A stretch of DNA of 58,200 nucleotides from Pseudomonadota bacterium (GTDB lineage: Bacteria; Pseudomonadota; Gammaproteobacteria; Steroidobacterales; Steroidobacteraceae), in assembly GCA_021792555.1 (NCBI GenBank), contig JAJYUL010000019.1:1-58200 (forward strand). The letters run 5' to 3'. The translations under genes and the position numbers were made by a program. Numbering within the stretch: the first letter of the stretch is position 1; every line of letters starts with the position of its first letter. This document shows positions 51,000 to 58,200 of this stretch, one piece after another. Under the pieces are notes generated by a model. That model saw only the letters and a program-made list of their open reading frames with translations, had not been told where the DNA came from and ran no database searches.

Positions 51000-53078
51000 T
51001 CACTCGTAGCGCAGCGCCTCGATGGGATTCAACGCCGCGGCCTTGCGCGCGGGGTAATAGCCGAAGAACACTCCGACGACCGCGGAGAACACGAACCCGC
51101 CGAGCGCGGCCGAGACCGACAGCTCGATCGGCCAGCCCGCCACCGCGGAGACCAGCTCCGAGGCGCCGACGCCGATCAGGATTCCGGCTGTGCCGCCGGC
51201 GGCGCTCAGGAAGACTGACTCGGCGAGAAACTGCAGCATCACGTGCGCGCGGCGCGCGCCGAGCGCCATGCGCAGTCCGATCTCACGCGTCCGCTCGGTC
51301 ACGGACACGAGCAGAATGTTCATGATGCCGATGCCGCCGACCAGCAGCGAGATCGATGCGACGGTGGCCAGCAGCAGCGCCATCACCCGACTGCTGCCCT
51401 CCGCGGCGCTGGCGATCTGGCTGAGATTGCGCACGCTGAAATCATCCGTGTCGCCCGGGCGGATGTTGTGACGCCGGCGCAGCGTCGCGGTCACTTCCTG
51501 CATTGCCTGCGGCACGAGGGCCGCGCTGGCGGCCTGGACAAAAATCGCGTTCACATAGCCGGTCAGACGCGGCTGCATCCCGAACGGGTTGGGCGCCGGC
51601 AGATAAGTCGTGCCGGCGTTCTGCGCCTCCGATTGGGTAGGGGCCGCCACTCCAAGTACCCGCCGCTCGGCCGTCGTGAACGGAATGACCACCAGATCGT
51701 CCTGATCCTGGCCCATCGGCGACTGGCCCTTCGACTGATAGACCCCGATGACTTTGACCGGCACACCCTTGATCAGGATCGTGGCGCCGACGGGGTTTTC
51801 ATACGGCTGGAACAGCTCCCGGGAGACCGTCTGCCCGATGTCCGCCACGAGTGCTGCCGAATCGACGTCCGCGGCATCGAAAGCGCGCCCCGACGCGACA
51901 CGCCAGTTGGTGATGGCTGCATAGTTGGCACTGGTGCCGAGAATCGCGGTGCTCCAGTTCTGATTGCGATACTGCACCTGTCCGCTCTGGCGGATCATGT
52001 AGCCGACCCGCGCGATCGCCGGGTCATCGCGCCGCAGCGCGGCGGCGTCGGCCACGGTGAGCGTCGAGGCGCTGCCGAACCCGGCGCGCACGCCGCCGGC
52101 GGTCCGCGCTCCGGGAACCACGACCATCATATTGGTCCCGAGGTTCTGGATGAGCTCCCCGACGGCCCGGTTGGCCCCCTGTCCGACCGCCACCATCGCA
52201 ATCAATGCCGCAACGCCGATCAACACCCCGAGGGTGGTCAGTCCCGAACGCATCTTGTTGCGACCGATCGCCTGGATGGCGCTGCTCACGATCATGCGCG
52301 TGAACGGCAACGTATGCGCGTGCACGGGCTGCGGCCGGGTCGGCGGCTGCGGTGCCTGCGGCGCGGCCTGCGCCTCCGGCGCGCGCCGCTCGTCTGAGAC
52401 GATCTGCCCATCGCGCATCGTGATCACCCGATCCGCGTAGGCGGCGATGTCGGCCTCGTGGGTCACCACGACGACCGTGACGTGCCGCTCCCGATTGAGT
52501 CTGACGAGAATCCGCATGATCTCGTGAGAACTGCGCGTGTCGAGATTGCCGGTCGGCTCGTCCGCCAGCACCACGGCGGGGACGTTGATCAGCGCCCGCG
52601 CAATCGCGACTCTCTGCTGCTCGCCGCCGGAGAGCTGTGCGGGAGTATTGCGCTCCCGGCCGCCCAGACCGACCTGATTGAGCGCCTCCCTGGCGCGCGC
52701 GGTTCGCTCCGCGGCGTTTGCCGCCCCGCGCGGATCATAGTAAAGAGGCAACGCGACGTTTTCGAGCGCACTGGTCCTGGCCAGCAGGTTGAAGCTCTGA
52801 AACACGAACCCCAGCCGCTCGCTGCGCAGGCGCGCCAGCTCCGTCTCACCGAGCGCGGCGACCTCCGATCCCTCCAACCGGTACAGTCCACTGCTCGGTC
52901 GATCCAGACAGCCGAGCACGGCCATCAGGGTCGATTTGCCCGAGCCGGACGCGCCCATGATCGCCACCAGCTCGCCCCGCTCGATCGTCAGGCTGACGCC
53001 CGCCAGCGCCACGACCTCGACGTCACCGGCGCGGTATACGCGCCGCAGGTCGCGTGTCTCGATGACCGGAGCGTTCAC
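51000..53078 (-). CDS. macB: Macrolide/toxin efflux ABC transporter MacB
   Basis: A 692-residue fusion of ATPase and permease. ATPase: Walker [10 protein letters not shown] (42-50), signature [15 protein letters not shown], Walker [14 protein letters not shown]. Then one TM helix (~275-300), a large periplasmic domain (MacB_PCD) and three C-terminal helices ([20 protein letters not shown] ...) ending [17 protein letters not shown]. In Gram-negatives MacAB works with TolC, which is absent here. Starts with GTG, 18 bp after macA. Confidence 0.94.
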   Translation of the reverse strand: MNAPVIETRDLRRVYRAGDVEVVALAGVSLTIERGELVAIMGASGSGKSTLMAVLGCLDRPSSGLYRLEGSEVAALGETELARLRSERLGFVFQSFNLLARTSALENVALPLYYDPRGAANAAERTARAREALNQVGLGGRERNTPAQLSGGEQQRVAIARALINVPAVVLADEPTGNLDTRSSHEIMRILVRLNRERHVTVVVVTHEADIAAYADRVITMRDGQIVSDERRAPEAQAAPQAPQPPTRPQPVHAHTLPFTRMIVSSAIQAIGRNKMRSGLTTLGVLIGVAALIAMVAVGQGANRAVGELIQNLGTNMMVVVPGARTAGGVRAGFGSASTLTVADAAALRRDDPAIARVGYMIRQSGQVQYRNQNWSTAILGTSANYAAITNWRVASGRAFDAADVDSAALVADIGQTVSRELFQPYENPVGATILIKGVPVKVIGVYQSKGQSPMGQDQDDLVVIPFTTAERRVLGVAAPTQSEAQNAGTTYLPAPNPFGMQPRLTGYVNAIFVQAASAALVPQAMQEVTATLRRRHNIRPGDTDDFSVRNLSQIASAAEGSSRVMALLLATVASISLLVGGIGIMNILLVSVTERTREIGLRMALGARRAHVMLQFLAESVFLSAAGGTAGILIGVGASELVSAVAGWPIELSVSAALGGFVFSAVVGVFFGYYPARKAAALNPIEALRYE

Positions 53079-53096
53079 CTGGAGCAGCCCCCGCCG

Positions 53097-54377
53097 TCAC
53101 AGGAACGGCGAGCGGCGGCGGGGCGCGGTTCCCGGCTTGTTCTGTGCGTTATCGCCGGCGCGCTCGCCGATGATCACCGATTCCCCGACCCGAAGCGCAC
53201 CGGATTTGATCTGCGCGTAGGCGTCGTCAGTGACGCCGGCCACCACGGGCACTGCGACCGGGCGTCCGTTACGCAGTGTCCAGACGTTCTGAGTCGCCGC
53301 TCGGTCCTGCACGCTCTTGGGTACCGACTCCGGCCAGTAGCGCAGGGCCTCCACCGGAACGCGCAGAGCATCGGGTATATCCGTGGTCACGATGCGCACG
53401 TCTGCGGTCATGCCCGGCTTGAGAAGCAGCTGCGGATTGGAGGCAGCGACGACGACATCGTAGGTCACGACGTTCTGAATGGTCTGCGGAGACTGCCGCA
53501 CCTGCGTCACCCGCCCCTGGAAGACATGAGCCGGAAATGCTTCGACCGTAAATGAAGCGATGTCGCCGACCTTGACCTGACCGATATCGGACTCGCTGAC
53601 GTTCGCGTCGACCTGCATCTGCGTCAGATCGGTCGCGATGAGAAAGAGCGTCGGCGTCTGAAAGCTCGCAGCGACCGTCTGCCCCTGAGTCACATTGCGC
53701 GTCACGACGATGCCATTGACGGGCGAGGTGATGCGCGTGTAGCCGAGATTGACCTCGGCGGCACGCAGGTTGGCCTGGTGCTGCCGGATCGTCGCCCGGT
53801 CGAGATTCACTTGAGCACGCAGCTGCTCGTACGCGCTGCGGGCCGAATCCGCGGCATCCTGTGAGGTCAGATGATCGGCGAGCAGCCGCGCCTGGCGCTC
53901 GGCGCTCGCGCGCGCATAGGCCAGACTCGCCTCGTCTTTGACCAGCTGGGCGCGCGCCGCGGCGAGCGCCGCCTGATCCTGGTCGACGACCACCTGATAG
54001 GGCCGTGGATCGATGCGCGCGCACAGCTGCCCGGCCTTGACCTGCGTGTTGTAGTCGCAATACAGGTCCTGGATCACCCCTGAGACGTAGGTGCCGACCT
54101 GGATGGTGACCACCGGGTTGACGCTCCCGCTCGCCGTGACGTAGGGCGCCACGCGTCCCCGGCTCACCGGGGCGGTCATGTAGGTGACGCGGGGGGGCGG
54201 CTTGAAGTAGCGCCAGAGGCCGAACGAGACCGCCGCGACGAGCACGATCGCGAGCGCAACGCGCACGGCCCAGGAGCGCCTGCGGGGCCGGCCACCCGGG
54301 GCCGCGGAGACGCCGCGACTGACGCCCGGCGCGGCGGGCGATGCCGTTTCGTGACTCGGTCCTGTGGGAGTGTCCAT
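53097..54377 (-). CDS. macA: MacA-type periplasmic adaptor (RND/HlyD family)
   Basis: Membrane fusion protein of 426 residues: cytoplasmic Pro/Ser-rich tail (1-35), one TM helix (about 38-57), lipoyl halves (PYVTASGSVNPVVTIQVGTY and ITSPVNGIVVTRNVTQGQTV), a coiled-coil hairpin (about 135-205) and C-terminal beta-barrel domains. Partner of the following macB. The tail is longer than in E. coli MacA. Transcribed after the P1B-5 ATPase across a 127-bp gap, so it may have its own promoter. Confidence 0.92.
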   Translation of the reverse strand: MDTPTGPSHETASPAAPGVSRGVSAAPGGRPRRRSWAVRVALAIVLVAAVSFGLWRYFKPPPRVTYMTAPVSRGRVAPYVTASGSVNPVVTIQVGTYVSGVIQDLYCDYNTQVKAGQLCARIDPRPYQVVVDQDQAALAAARAQLVKDEASLAYARASAERQARLLADHLTSQDAADSARSAYEQLRAQVNLDRATIRQHQANLRAAEVNLGYTRITSPVNGIVVTRNVTQGQTVAASFQTPTLFLIATDLTQMQVDANVSESDIGQVKVGDIASFTVEAFPAHVFQGRVTQVRQSPQTIQNVVTYDVVVAASNPQLLLKPGMTADVRIVTTDIPDALRVPVEALRYWPESVPKSVQDRAATQNVWTLRNGRPVAVPVVAGVTDDAYAQIKSGALRVGESVIIGERAGDNAQNKPGTAPRRRSPFL

Positions 54378-54504
54378 TGGATTTCCGGCCCCTCGGAGCG
54401 ACGATACGGCGGGCGGGAGCGACGGTTAAGACGCATTTGTGCGTATGAGCTCGGATGGAATCGTCCGCTGCGGCGGTGCGCACATCCGATGGCGACGGAC
54501 GAGG

Positions 54505-56820
54505 TCAGGCTGAAAGCAGACTGTACAGCTCGTCTTCCTGGGCGAAATGCAGGGTGAGAATCGCGTGCAGGCCGTAAAGGAGGCGGCGGATGTCGCGCAG
54601 GTCCTCCGCGGTGGGCCCCGCCGGGGGCAGTTGCGCCACCCGACGCGCGAAGAGCCGGCTGAGGCGGCGGATCTCCCCGTGGGTGTGGATCAGCGGTCCG
54701 GTGGGATTCTCGTCCGCAAGCATGTTTTCGAGAATCGGATACACGGTCTGCTGCTCGTCGTTCTCGTGCGGCAGCAGTTCCTCCTCGATCATCCGCGCAG
54801 TCTGCTGCAGCCTCACCCGGGCCTCCGCCGGCGGCAGGCTGTCCAGCCGCATGGCGAGCTCGGCCAGTTCGCTCACCCGAGGACGGAGCGAGCGGTGAGT
54901 CGTGTCCAAAGCCTGCGCGAGGCGCTTGGCCTCCGCGCTGCCGGCGAGACCGGCGCCGCGGCCGGCCAGAGCGCGCAGCGCGTTGAGAATGACGAGCACG
55001 TCGATGCCTTCCTGCAGCAGTGCGCCCGTGATCGGTGGGATGTACCCTGCCGCAGCGAATCCCATCGCGATGACCGACAAGCCCATGCCTACCCAGACAC
55101 TCTGCAGCGCAATACGGCGAGTGCGCTGCGCAATGTGCACCGCGCGGGCCACACCCTCGAAGCGATCCGACATGAGCACGATGTCGGCCGCTTCCGAGGC
55201 CGCAGTCGCGCCGCGTGCGCCCATGGCGATACCCACGTCCGCGAGCGCCAGTGCGGGTGCGTCGTTGATCCCGTCGCCGACCATCGCCGTGATGCCATCC
55301 CGGCGAGCCGCACGAACCACGTCGACCTTGTCCTCCGGTGCACGCTCAGCAAACAACCGATCGATGCCGAGCGCGTCGGCGACCAGTTCGCCGACGTCGG
55401 GGCGGTCGCCCGTGACCAGATGGATGCGGCGTACGCCGGAGCGGCGCAGCGTGCGCAGGACACGCGGCGCCTCCGGCCGGATATGATCCTGCAGCAGCAG
55501 CACGCCGGCGAGCGCGCCGTCGATGGCGACGAACACGCAGGATGAGCCATCCGCCGCCGCGCGCAACTCGACGGCACGCACGGCCGCGGTGCGAGCGGTT
55601 CCGGACGTCACGAAATCGTGTTGGCCCACGGCGACGCGGCGGCCATCGACCATACCGCCGATGCCGGCGCCCATCTGCTCGTGGACATCCGCGGGGAAGG
55701 CCAGCTTCAGGTGCCGGGCGTGCGCTTCGGCGAGGATGGCCGGCGCGAATGGATGAACGGAAAGCTGCTCCAGCGACGCCGCGTGCCGCAGCAGATCGTC
55801 GGGCGTGGTCGCACCGATGGCCTCCACCGCCACCACGGCGGGCCGCGCGGCGGTGACGGTCCCGGTCTTGTCGAGCAGAATCACCCGCGCTCGGGCCAGG
55901 GTCTCGAGCGGCGCGCCGCCTTTCATGATGATGCCGTTGCGCGCCGCGCGCGATACGCCAGCCATGATCGCCGCAGGCACGGCAAGAATCAGCGGGCACG
56001 GCGTTGCGACCACCAGAACCGCCAGCGCCCGCTCGGCATGCCCGCTGATGAGCCACGCCGCCGCAGCGAGTGCGAGTGTGGCGGCGAGGAACCCCAGCGC
56101 GTAACGGTCCGCGAGCCGCGCAAAGGGCGCCTTGGAGTCCTCCGCGGCCTGCACCAGGCGGATGATGCCCGCGTACGTGCTGTCAGCGGCGGTGGCCGTG
56201 ACCCGCAGTTCGAACGGTCCGCCGGCGTTGGCTCCCCCGCTGCGCAGCGGTGCGCCGGCCTCCAGCTTGACCGGCCGGGATTCGCCGGTGAGGGACGATT
56301 CGTCGACGACAGCGCTTTGCGTCACGATGATGCCGTCCACGGGCACGACCTCCCCGGGCTTGACCATCAGGACATCCCCGACGCGCACCTCCTGCACATC
56401 GATGTCGGCATAGTGATCCGCGCTGCCGCGGTGCGCGACCCGCGGCGCACGGCTGATCAAGCTGCTCAGCTCACGGCGCGCGCGCGTGATGGCGTACTGC
56501 TCGAGCGCCATGCCGCTGGCGAGCATCACCGCAATGATGGCGCCGGCGAGATATTGTCCGAGCAGCAGCGCGCCGATCATGGCGAGCAGCGCAATGATGT
56601 CGACACCGATCTCCCCGCGCAGCAGCTCACGCGTGCTGCCGTACGCGGTGACGGCGATGACGGCGGCGGTCAGTGCAATGAGTACGCCGCGGCTGAGCAG
56701 CGCAGCACCGAGGAGCGCCGCGGCTCCGGCAATGCCGAGCGCGGCCAGCACCGCCCCGAGCAGTGCAAACTGCCGATACGGTACCGGCCGCGATATCGCG
56801 GTATCAGCGGGGCGCGTCAA
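54505..56820 (-). CDS. P1B-5 metal-transporting ATPase with C-terminal hemerythrin domain
   Basis: A 771-residue heavy-metal P-type ATPase: TGES (178-181), transmembrane metal motif TPCPL (273-277), phosphorylation site DKTGT with D317, HP motif (H356-P357) and hinge VGDGINDAPAL. No N-terminal metal-binding domain. Residues ~625-771 form a helical hemerythrin-like domain with His/Glu ligands (LLPHENDEQQ, LIHTHGEIRR, GLHAILTLHFAQEDE, H752/H758). TPCP with a C-terminal hemerythrin is the P1B-5 signature; characterised members export Ni and Fe. The start is TTG 56820, 30 bp after the Q-rich protein; no ribosome site is clear. Confidence 0.9.
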   Translation of the reverse strand: MTRPADTAISRPVPYRQFALLGAVLAALGIAGAAALLGAALLSRGVLIALTAAVIAVTAYGSTRELLRGEIGVDIIALLAMIGALLLGQYLAGAIIAVMLASGMALEQYAITRARRELSSLISRAPRVAHRGSADHYADIDVQEVRVGDVLMVKPGEVVPVDGIIVTQSAVVDESSLTGESRPVKLEAGAPLRSGGANAGGPFELRVTATAADSTYAGIIRLVQAAEDSKAPFARLADRYALGFLAATLALAAAAWLISGHAERALAVLVVATPCPLILAVPAAIMAGVSRAARNGIIMKGGAPLETLARARVILLDKTGTVTAARPAVVAVEAIGATTPDDLLRHAASLEQLSVHPFAPAILAEAHARHLKLAFPADVHEQMGAGIGGMVDGRRVAVGQHDFVTSGTARTAAVRAVELRAAADGSSCVFVAIDGALAGVLLLQDHIRPEAPRVLRTLRRSGVRRIHLVTGDRPDVGELVADALGIDRLFAERAPEDKVDVVRAARRDGITAMVGDGINDAPALALADVGIAMGARGATAASEAADIVLMSDRFEGVARAVHIAQRTRRIALQSVWVGMGLSVIAMGFAAAGYIPPITGALLQEGIDVLVILNALRALAGRGAGLAGSAEAKRLAQALDTTHRSLRPRVSELAELAMRLDSLPPAEARVRLQQTARMIEEELLPHENDEQQTVYPILENMLADENPTGPLIHTHGEIRRLSRLFARRVAQLPPAGPTAEDLRDIRRLLYGLHAILTLHFAQEDELYSLLSA

Positions 56821-56850
56821 ATGACTCGCGCGTCGGCCAGGTGGATGCCG

Positions 56851-57702
56851 TCAGCCCGGTGGGCGCTCGCCTGGGCGGCGCTCGTGCTCGCGGTCGCGCC
56901 GCTGCTGCTCCTGGTTTCGCCGCTGCTGCGGCTGCTGCTGGTGGCGTTGCGGGGGCTCATGACGCTGCTGTTGCTGCTGATAGCGTTGCTGTTGCTGTTG
57001 CTGGTAGCGCTGCGGAGGCTCATGACGCTGCTGTTGCTGGGAGCGCTGCGGGGGCTGCTGGTAGCGCGGCTGCGGCCTCGGGGGTTCGCGGCGCTGCAGA
57101 TTCGGTTGTCGGCGCTCGGGGAACGGGTAGAAGCGGTTCTCCAGGCTGCGCTGCTCGCGCGGGCCCGGATAGCGGTCATGCGGGTAGTCGCGCTGATAGC
57201 GCGGCAGGGGTGCGCGCGGCGGGAGCGCGCCGCGGTTCCAGCGATCCCAGTCCGGGCGGCGGCGCCGCCATTGCGGGCCCCAATGCTCGCCCCAATGCGG
57301 GGGCTGGTGGCGATTCCAGTAGCGGAAGAACAGCGGCGGTCGCCGATAGAAGCCCACTGGAATGCGCAGGATGAAATCCGGCACCTGGTCGGGCGAGACG
57401 AGGTACCAGGGTCCGTTGTACCAGGTGCTCGAGTACCACTCGTCGTTGGCGAACAGCCAGTACAGGCCATCGTAGAAGAAGAGATTGACGTCCAGCTGCG
57501 GCGCATAATAGACGGGATAGCCGGGCACAGGAACGAGTTCGGGGTAGGCGGGAATATTGATGCCGATGCGCGCGCCGGGCAAGGCGATGCCGACACCGAC
57601 CCCGATGCGCACCTGGGCAAACGCCGTCGTGCTCATGCCGCCGAGCAGACACAGCGCGATAAGCGCCCCGCGGATGGTTCGTCTGAGATGATCCTGTGAC
57701 AT
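56851..57702 (-). CDS. Exported Tyr/Trp-rich protein with Gln-rich repeat tail
   Basis: A 283-residue protein. Signal peptide MSQDHLRRTIRGALIALCLL to about residue 29 (FA-QVR). The middle (30-135) is rich in Tyr/Trp/Pro (YPVYYAPQLDVNLFFYDGLY, then WLFANDEWYSSTWYNG), the type seen in small periplasmic proteins of proteobacteria. The last ~90 residues are low-complexity: repeats of RYQQQQQ and RHEPPQR, then HERRPGERPPG. It precedes the metal ATPase by 30 bp and may be co-transcribed. Function unknown; His/Arg/Gln in the tail could bind metal, but that is speculation. Confidence 0.72.
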   Translation of the reverse strand: MSQDHLRRTIRGALIALCLLGGMSTTAFAQVRIGVGVGIALPGARIGINIPAYPELVPVPGYPVYYAPQLDVNLFFYDGLYWLFANDEWYSSTWYNGPWYLVSPDQVPDFILRIPVGFYRRPPLFFRYWNRHQPPHWGEHWGPQWRRRRPDWDRWNRGALPPRAPLPRYQRDYPHDRYPGPREQRSLENRFYPFPERRQPNLQRREPPRPQPRYQQPPQRSQQQQRHEPPQRYQQQQQQRYQQQQQRHEPPQRHQQQPQQRRNQEQQRRDREHERRPGERPPG

Positions 57703-57950
57703 GAGTCTCTCCCGGATGAAGCGGTTCGATACACGCGCGCATCCCCGGGCGGGGGGGGGCGGCGATCGTCCCGGCGGGGCCGGGCCAATTGCTTGAGGCA
57801 CACACTTTCCTCCGGCGCGTGAGCCTGCGCATCAGATGAACTACTTATCCGGCGCGCCCTGCCCTCGCCGCAGCCTGCCTCTGCGCCGCGGATCCCCCTA
57901 CTTTCTCCCAGGTTTCAAGCAGTTGCGGACGCACCGCCGCGGCGCAACTA
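57703..57950. other. Non-coding region between the Q-rich gene and an insertion sequence
   Basis: About 250 bp holding a run of 10 G near 57751 and no supported ORF. An upstream region for the minus-strand operon should lie here but no clear sigma-70 pair is seen. Confidence 0.45.
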
Positions 57951-58200
57951 GTGGCCTGTCACATTCATTTGTAGACTGCTATACTGGCGTTCATGAGCAA
58001 CGCCATTCACCTGACGAGCGTGGAGCGTATGGAACTGGAGCGGCGGGCGGCGAGCAGAACGGGACGCGCGGAGGATGCGCGCCGAGCTCGACTGATCCTG
58101 CTGTTGTCCGAGGGCCATACGTGGGATGAAGCCTGCGAGCGGGTGCCGTGCAGCCGTGGGTTTGTGGCCAGCTGGACGAAGCGCTTCGAGGAGCAGCGTC
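57951..58200 (+). mobile_element. IS630-type insertion sequence, left end (partial)
   Basis: The element seems to start after the TA at 57949-57950 with GTGGCCTGTCACATTCATTT, the sort of end found in IS630 elements, which insert at TA. A transposase begins 42 bp further in. The right end is outside the window, so terminal repeats and completeness cannot be checked. Confidence 0.65.
57993..58200 (+). CDS. IS630-family transposase, N-terminal part
   Basis: An open frame of 69 codons cut by the window end: MSNAIHLTSVERMELERRAA, then a helix-turn-helix (ARRARLILLLSEGHTWDEAC, FVASWTKRFEEQR) matching the winged-helix N-terminus of IS630/Tc1-mariner transposases. The DDE catalytic part lies beyond the window. 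Confidence 0.8.
   Translation, partial: MSNAIHLTSVERMELERRAASRTGRAEDARRARLILLLSEGHTWDEACERVPCSRGFVASWTKRFEEQR

Noticed and set aside
57836-58129. A 97-codon plus-strand frame at the right edge
   Set aside because: It crosses the IS630 left end in a different frame from the transposase and has no recognisable sequence.

Overview
The window is high-GC DNA carrying the gene order of a free-living gammaproteobacterium. Several blocks are classic gammaproteobacterial neighbourhoods: gshB-tonB-yqgE-ruvX-pyrB, pilGHIJ-chpA, pilT/pilU next to yggS-proC-yggT-yggU, and erpA-rppH-tyrA. The GC-rich style, the bifunctional TyrA and the Chp system point to a Nevskiales, Steroidobacterales or Xanthomonadales-like lineage. 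That placement is an inference; the 16S fragment (43 nt) is too short to settle it.

Layout. Positions 1-391 hold the 5' tip of a 16S rRNA gene on the minus strand, with its leader and two tandem strong promoters. Next come tyrS, a convergent polyphosphate pair (ppk1, ppx) and a minus-strand run tyrA-rppH-coiled-coil membrane protein-erpA-ppx (4.0-8.5 kb). Positions 8.6-15.4 kb carry pdxH, rsmE, bioA, ampD, a probable sRNA, a CBS protein, a secreted GIN-domain protein, a cobalamin adenosyltransferase and an inositol-monophosphatase-family enzyme. Positions 15.4-25.5 kb hold a membrane diguanylate cyclase and the type IV pilus chemosensory operon pilG-pilH-pilI-pilJ-chpA-cheW, which has no pilK or chpB and a PilJ with almost no periplasmic domain. 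Positions 25.8-30.7 kb carry gshB, tonB-like, yqgE, ruvX, pyrB and a PyrK-like flavoprotein. Positions 30.7-34.1 kb encode three PilT/PilU-type retraction ATPases in a row, and 34.1-37.1 kb yggS, proC, yggT, yggU and an HU-like gene. Positions 37.2-42.5 kb carry a hydrolase, htpG with a sigma-32-like promoter, two unannotated small proteins, ppnN and an L,D-transpeptidase. Positions 42.5-50.9 kb hold a LysM transglycosylase with near-identical 198-bp repeats, a candidate sigma-54-driven sRNA, an MFS transporter, an FAD oxidoreductase, a methyltransferase and two back-to-back PAP2 phosphatase genes. Positions 51-57.7 kb carry macB, macA, a P1B-5 metal ATPase with a C-terminal hemerythrin domain, and a Q-rich exported protein. 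An IS630-type transposase starts at the right edge.

How it fits together. Twitching motility is represented by both its chemosensory control and its retraction motors. Envelope maintenance is represented by the transglycosylase, L,D-transpeptidase, AmpD and PAP2 enzymes. Metal and drug efflux sit together at the right end. The most notable non-standard signals are the sigma-54 promoter plus terminator unit at 45.4-45.65 kb, a recurrent -10 hexamer 6-7 nt upstream of start codons that suggests leaderless mRNAs, a 25-codon ORF joined by ATGA overlaps to both ruvX and pyrB, and a two-gene small-protein operon beside htpG.
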